In this document: positions 60,901-64,000 of the stretch, piece after piece | Layout of the letters: every line of letters starts with the position of its first letter | Numbering within the stretch: the stretch's first letter is position 1 | From: Chryseobacterium lactis | Lineage (GTDB): Bacteria > Bacteroidota > Bacteroidia > Flavobacteriales > Weeksellaceae | DNA: 64,000 nucleotides | Direction: 5' to 3' | NCBI RefSeq assembly: GCF_003815875.1 | Contig: NZ_CP033924.1 | Coordinates: forward strand, 5,456,001-5,520,000 | Position numbers and translations under genes: made by a program | The notes under the pieces: model-generated | Databases searched by the model: none | Seen by the model: the letters and a program-made list of their open reading frames with translations, nothing else | What the model was told of the DNA's origin: nothing

Positions 60901-61164
60901 ATGAGCAAAAGTAGAAGTGACTTAAGAAGCAGAATAAGGACAGCTCGCAAGAACAGTGCAAGAAAAGAACTTGCCAGCTTTGCTCTTATTGCATCACGAA
61001 ATGCTAAAAGATCATCCATTGCTTTAGGTATCCCATTTGAAATTATAAAAAATGGAGCAGTTTATCAATTCCAACATGGAAAAATGGTTAAAACAGCTTC
61101 ATTAAAAAAAATAGAATCTGATAGAAGCAAACTTACTAAAGGAAGCAAAATATGTCTAAAGTAA
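60901..61164 (+). CDS. Putative antitoxin of the zeta-type module
   Basis: 87 residues, strongly basic (over 25 Lys/Arg), beginning MSKSRSDLRSRIRTARKNSARKEL. It has a helical N-terminal half (KELASFALIASRNAKRSSIALGIPFEIIKNG) and a C-terminal tail rich in Lys. No known antitoxin family is recognised; classical epsilon antitoxins are acidic. Its role is inferred from position: it overlaps the zeta-like toxin gene by 13 bases. A basic antitoxin may bind DNA or the toxin's nucleotide pocket. Confidence 0.6.
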   Translation: MSKSRSDLRSRIRTARKNSARKELASFALIASRNAKRSSIALGIPFEIIKNGAVYQFQHGKMVKTASLKKIESDRSKLTKGSKICLK

Positions 61165-61901
61165 GAAGGTTGAGAATTTTTGCAGGGCCTAATGGTTCTG
61201 GCAAATCTACTCTGTTTGAAACCTTTCAGCAAAAAAATTATAAACCCGGAATTTTCATCAATTCCGATATAGTAGAAAAAGAAATCCTTGAAAAAGGATT
61301 TCTTGATTTATTACCGTATGGACTTGAGCTTACTCAGGATGATCTTATTCGTTTTAATAAAAGCCCTAATGGAAAAACACTTTTGGAAAAATCCGAAGAA
61401 GAAGGCCATAAAATTGATATTGAAATAAAAGAAAATATCATAGTAGATAAATCTCGCGATACCCATAGTTACGAAGCAGCATTCATCACAACCTTCATAA
61501 GAGAACATCTCCTAAAAAAAGGCATTTCTTATGCATTCGAAACAGTAATGAGCCATCCTTCAAAACTTAATGAAATTATTGAGGCTCAAAGAAATGGATA
61601 TAGAGTCTATTTATATTTTATTTGTTTAGATGAAGCTACCTTAAATATATCCAGAGTTAATGACCGGGTAAAAAAAGGAGGACATAATGTAGATCCTGAA
61701 AGAATAAAAAAAAGATATGTAAATACGCTTCAAAATCTTTATCCAGCCTTAAAACTTGTTGATAGGGCTTACTTATTTGATAACTCAGATGATATGCTGA
61801 TGATTGCTGAAAAAGATAATAGTGAACTCACCATTAGTGTTGATGAAGAACAGATTCCCAACTGGTTTATTCAATATGTAGTAAATAAAGCGGGAGCATA
61901 A
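61152..61901 (+). CDS. Zeta-toxin-like P-loop kinase
   Basis: 249 residues. A Walker A loop GPNGSGKST (residues 12-20) is followed by INSDIVEKEIL, FETVMSHPSKLNEI and a C-terminal RVNDRVKKGGHNVDPERIKKRYVNTLQNLYPAL, the pattern of zeta-toxin/UDP-N-acetylglucosamine kinase-like proteins (R-x-x-x-GG-H-x-V). Known zeta toxins phosphorylate UDP-GlcNAc and stop cell-wall growth; others phosphorylate other small molecules. It overlaps the 3' end of the putative antitoxin gene by 13 bases, an arrangement seen in toxin-antitoxin operons. A non-toxic kinase is possible. Confidence 0.8.
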   Translation: MSKVRRLRIFAGPNGSGKSTLFETFQQKNYKPGIFINSDIVEKEILEKGFLDLLPYGLELTQDDLIRFNKSPNGKTLLEKSEEEGHKIDIEIKENIIVDKSRDTHSYEAAFITTFIREHLLKKGISYAFETVMSHPSKLNEIIEAQRNGYRVYLYFICLDEATLNISRVNDRVKKGGHNVDPERIKKRYVNTLQNLYPALKLVDRAYLFDNSDDMLMIAEKDNSELTISVDEEQIPNWFIQYVVNKAGA

Positions 61902-61959
61902 TTACGCTCTATATTTAGAAAGTGTAGTAACTTGACAGTTTACTTTTAGTTATAAACAA

Positions 61960-61992
61960 AAATCGCGATAAACACTGTGTTTACCGCGATTT
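61960..61992. terminator. Terminator between the toxin gene and dnaK
   Basis: AAATCGCG (61960-61967) pairs with CGCGATTT (61985-61992), with further pairs inside up to 61973/61979 across one mismatch. On the minus strand it is followed by TTTGTTTAT; it can serve both converging genes. Confidence 0.75.
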
Positions 61993-62024
61993 CAATTATT
62001 AGTAATCGTTACCGATATCTCTTA

Positions 62025-63926
62025 TTACTTAACTTCTTCGAAGTCTGCATCCTGTACATCATCAGCACCTCCTGCATTACCTCCAGGGTTTTGAGCTCCA
62101 GCTCCTGCATCAGCACCAGGTTGTTGACCCGCTGCATATAATTCTTCAGAAGCGGCCATCCATGCTGCGTCTAATGCTTCAGTCTTAGCTTTTACATCAT
62201 CAACATTTTTAGCTTCAAAAGCAGTTTTCAATTCTCCGTGAGCTGCTTCGATTGCTGCTTTTTTGTCAGCAGAAAGTTTTTCACCGAATTCTTTCAATTG
62301 CTTTTCAGTCTGGAAGATCAATCCGTCAGCTTTGTTGAAAACTTCAACTTCTTCTTTTCTCTTAGCATCTGCTGCAGAGTTTTCCTGAGCTTCTTTTTTC
62401 ATTCTTTCGATTTCTTCGTCAGAAAGACCTGAAGAAGCCTGAATTTTGATAGTCTGCTCTTTACCAGTTCCTTTATCTTTAGCAGATACACTTAAGATAC
62501 CGTTAGCATCAATATCGAAAGTTACTTCGATTTGAGGAACTCCTCTTGGTGCAGGTGGAATATCAGCAAGATCAAATCTACCGATTTCTTTGTTATCGTT
62601 GAACATAGATCTTTCTCCCTGTCCTACTCTGATGCTTACAGCCGGCTGATTGTCAGAAGCTGTAGAGAATACTTCAGATTTTTTAGTTGGGATTGTGGTG
62701 TTCGCTTCAATTAATTTAGTGAATACAGAACCCATTGTTTCGATACCTAAAGAAAGTGGAGTAACGTCAAGAAGTAATACATCTTTTACATCACCTGTTA
62801 ATACACCTCCCTGGATAGCAGCACCAATAGCTACAACCTCATCAGGGTTCACTCCTTTAGATGGTTTTTTACCAAAGAATTTTTCAACTTCTTCCTGGAT
62901 GATCGGGATTCTTGTAGAACCACCTACCAGGATTACTTCGTCGATATCAGAAGTAGATAAACCTGCATCTTTTAATGCTTTAGCAACCGGCTCCATAGAT
63001 CTTCTTACAAGATCAGCAGATAATTGCTCGAATTTAGCTTTAGTTAAAGTCTTCACTAAGTGCTTAGGACCTGTAGCTGTAGCTGTGATATATGGTAAGT
63101 TGATTTCAGTTTGAGGAGAAGAAGATAATTCAATTTTTGCCTTTTCAGCAGCTTCTTTTAATCTTTGAAGAGCGATAGCGTCAGTTTTTAAATCTACACC
63201 TTCTTCAGCTTTGAATTCGTCTGCCATCCAGTTGATGATCACATCATCAAAGTCATCACCTCCTAAGTGAGTATCACCATTTGTAGATAATACTTCGAAT
63301 ACACCGTCTCCCAAATCAAGGATAGAGATATCGAAAGTACCACCACCAAGGTCATATACTGCGATTTTCTGATCTTTATGGTTTTTATCAAGACCGTAAG
63401 CTAACGCTGCAGCTGTAGGTTCGTTGATAATTCTTTCTACTTTAAGGCCTGCAATTTCACCAGCTTCTTTAGTAGCTTGTCTTTGTGCATCGTTGAAGTA
63501 AGCAGGAACAGTGATTACCGCTCTTGTTACCTCTTGTCCAAGATAATCTTCAGCAGTTTTCTTCATTTTCTGAAGTGTCATTGCAGAAATTTCCTGTGGT
63601 GTATATTCTCTATCGTCGATTTTTACTTTTACAGTATCGTTTGGTCCGGAAACTACTTTATAAGGTACTCTTGTGATTTCAGAAGCATCATCTTTAAAGT
63701 GCGTTCCAATAAATCTTTTGATAGAGTAAACAGTCTTTGTTGGATTCGTTACAGCCTGTCTTTTTGCAGGATCACCTACTTTTCTTTCACCGTCTTCTGT
63801 GAAAGCTACAATTGAAGGCGTTGTTCTTTTACCTTCTGCATTCGGGATAACAACAGGGTCTTTACCCTCCATTACAGCAACACAAGAGTTGGTTGTTCCT
63901 AAGTCAATTCCAATTATTTTACTCAT
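62025..63926 (-). CDS. dnaK: Chaperone DnaK (Hsp70)
   Basis: 633 residues, complete. ATPase domain with [16 protein letters not shown] (5-20), [17 protein letters not shown] and [19 protein letters not shown]; the linker [17 protein letters not shown] and substrate-binding domain follow, and the C-terminus ends in a Gly/Ala-rich tail and DADFEEVK. It folds proteins with DnaJ and GrpE in the cytosol. The promoter lies at the window edge: on the minus strand the window begins with TCTTTG (complement of 63995-64000), which could be the end of a TAnnTTTG element. No dnaJ is in the window. Confidence 0.98.
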   Translation of the reverse strand: MSKIIGIDLGTTNSCVAVMEGKDPVVIPNAEGKRTTPSIVAFTEDGERKVGDPAKRQAVTNPTKTVYSIKRFIGTHFKDDASEITRVPYKVVSGPNDTVKVKIDDREYTPQEISAMTLQKMKKTAEDYLGQEVTRAVITVPAYFNDAQRQATKEAGEIAGLKVERIINEPTAAALAYGLDKNHKDQKIAVYDLGGGTFDISILDLGDGVFEVLSTNGDTHLGGDDFDDVIINWMADEFKAEEGVDLKTDAIALQRLKEAAEKAKIELSSSPQTEINLPYITATATGPKHLVKTLTKAKFEQLSADLVRRSMEPVAKALKDAGLSTSDIDEVILVGGSTRIPIIQEEVEKFFGKKPSKGVNPDEVVAIGAAIQGGVLTGDVKDVLLLDVTPLSLGIETMGSVFTKLIEANTTIPTKKSEVFSTASDNQPAVSIRVGQGERSMFNDNKEIGRFDLADIPPAPRGVPQIEVTFDIDANGILSVSAKDKGTGKEQTIKIQASSGLSDEEIERMKKEAQENSAADAKRKEEVEVFNKADGLIFQTEKQLKEFGEKLSADKKAAIEAAHGELKTAFEAKNVDDVKAKTEALDAAWMAASEELYAAGQQPGADAGAGAQNPGGNAGGADDVQDADFEEVK

Positions 63927-64000
63927 AATATTTTATATTTTTTCTAATTTTTAAATTTAATTTACATTCTCAATTTCTCAATATCTATACCATTCAAAGA

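Overview
The window looks like chromosomal DNA of a Bacteroidota bacterium of the Flavobacteriia, most likely Chryseobacterium or a close relative. The DNA is AT-rich. Several promoters fit the Bacteroidota pattern (TTG about 19-20 bases before TAnnTTTG), and one gene is a near full-length PafA, the alkaline phosphatase known from Elizabethkingia/Chryseobacterium. Other typical traits are a GG-leader bacteriocin-like peptide, two-gene Rhs loci, TonB receptors paired with lipoproteins, and LDH-like malate dehydrogenase. No rRNA, tRNA, CRISPR array, insertion sequence or prophage was recognised.

Layout. 1-5.2 kb: housekeeping and small genes (end of a Cys/Met PLP enzyme, acetyltransferase, DinB-like protein, two membrane proteins, TsaC/Sua5, an NTF2-like protein, CCA-adding enzyme). 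5.2-8.4 kb: a cobalamin riboswitch on the minus strand ahead of a BtuB-like receptor and a BtuG-like lipoprotein. 8.5-12.1 kb: pafA, a divergent hypothetical gene, a VOC protein and an acetyltransferase. 12.1-14.2 kb: a bacteriocin-like GG-leader peptide, a TPR protein and a Crp-type regulator. 14.2-22.4 kb: an Rhs locus made of two 1.16-kD-residue-class proteins (1158 and 1165 residues), the second ending in a variable toxin-like tip, followed by an overlapping lipoprotein gene that is probably the immunity gene, with gene remnants on both sides.

22.4-32.8 kb: the most coherent system, a ten-gene minus-strand operon with a divergent AraC regulator. It encodes an uptake permease, mutarotase, sugar dehydrogenase, lactonase, a UxaA-type dehydratase, a second dehydrogenase and an FAH-family hydrolase, plus LutABC. 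This fits non-phosphorylating oxidation of L-fucose (or another 6-deoxy sugar) to pyruvate and L-lactate, with LutABC turning the lactate into pyruvate. Two 11-base direct repeats exactly 21 bases apart in the divergent gap are probably the AraC operator.

32.8-48.2 kb: an alpha/beta hydrolase, malate dehydrogenase, a heme oxygenase-bacteriophytochrome pair, an Ntn-type amidase, then porin - DASS carboxylate transporter - succinate dehydrogenase C, A, B (a C4-dicarboxylate uptake and oxidation set), a cyclase-family hydrolase, a membrane protein and a nucleoid-associated protein. 48.5-49.8 kb: a tandem-duplicated two-gene module (tiny single-pass membrane protein plus small helical protein), two genes of which are very short. 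50-53.7 kb: a lipoprotein, a secreted thioredoxin-like protein, an AraC regulator, DoxX and cupin genes. 53.7-60.6 kb: a four-gene envelope operon (TonB receptor, DUF4876-like lipoprotein, DUF6850-like outer-membrane barrel, di-heme peroxidase), probably for metal or heme handling. 60.9-61.9 kb: a zeta-type toxin-antitoxin pair. 62.0-63.9 kb: dnaK.

All family names come from reading the translated sequence against remembered motifs; no database search was run.
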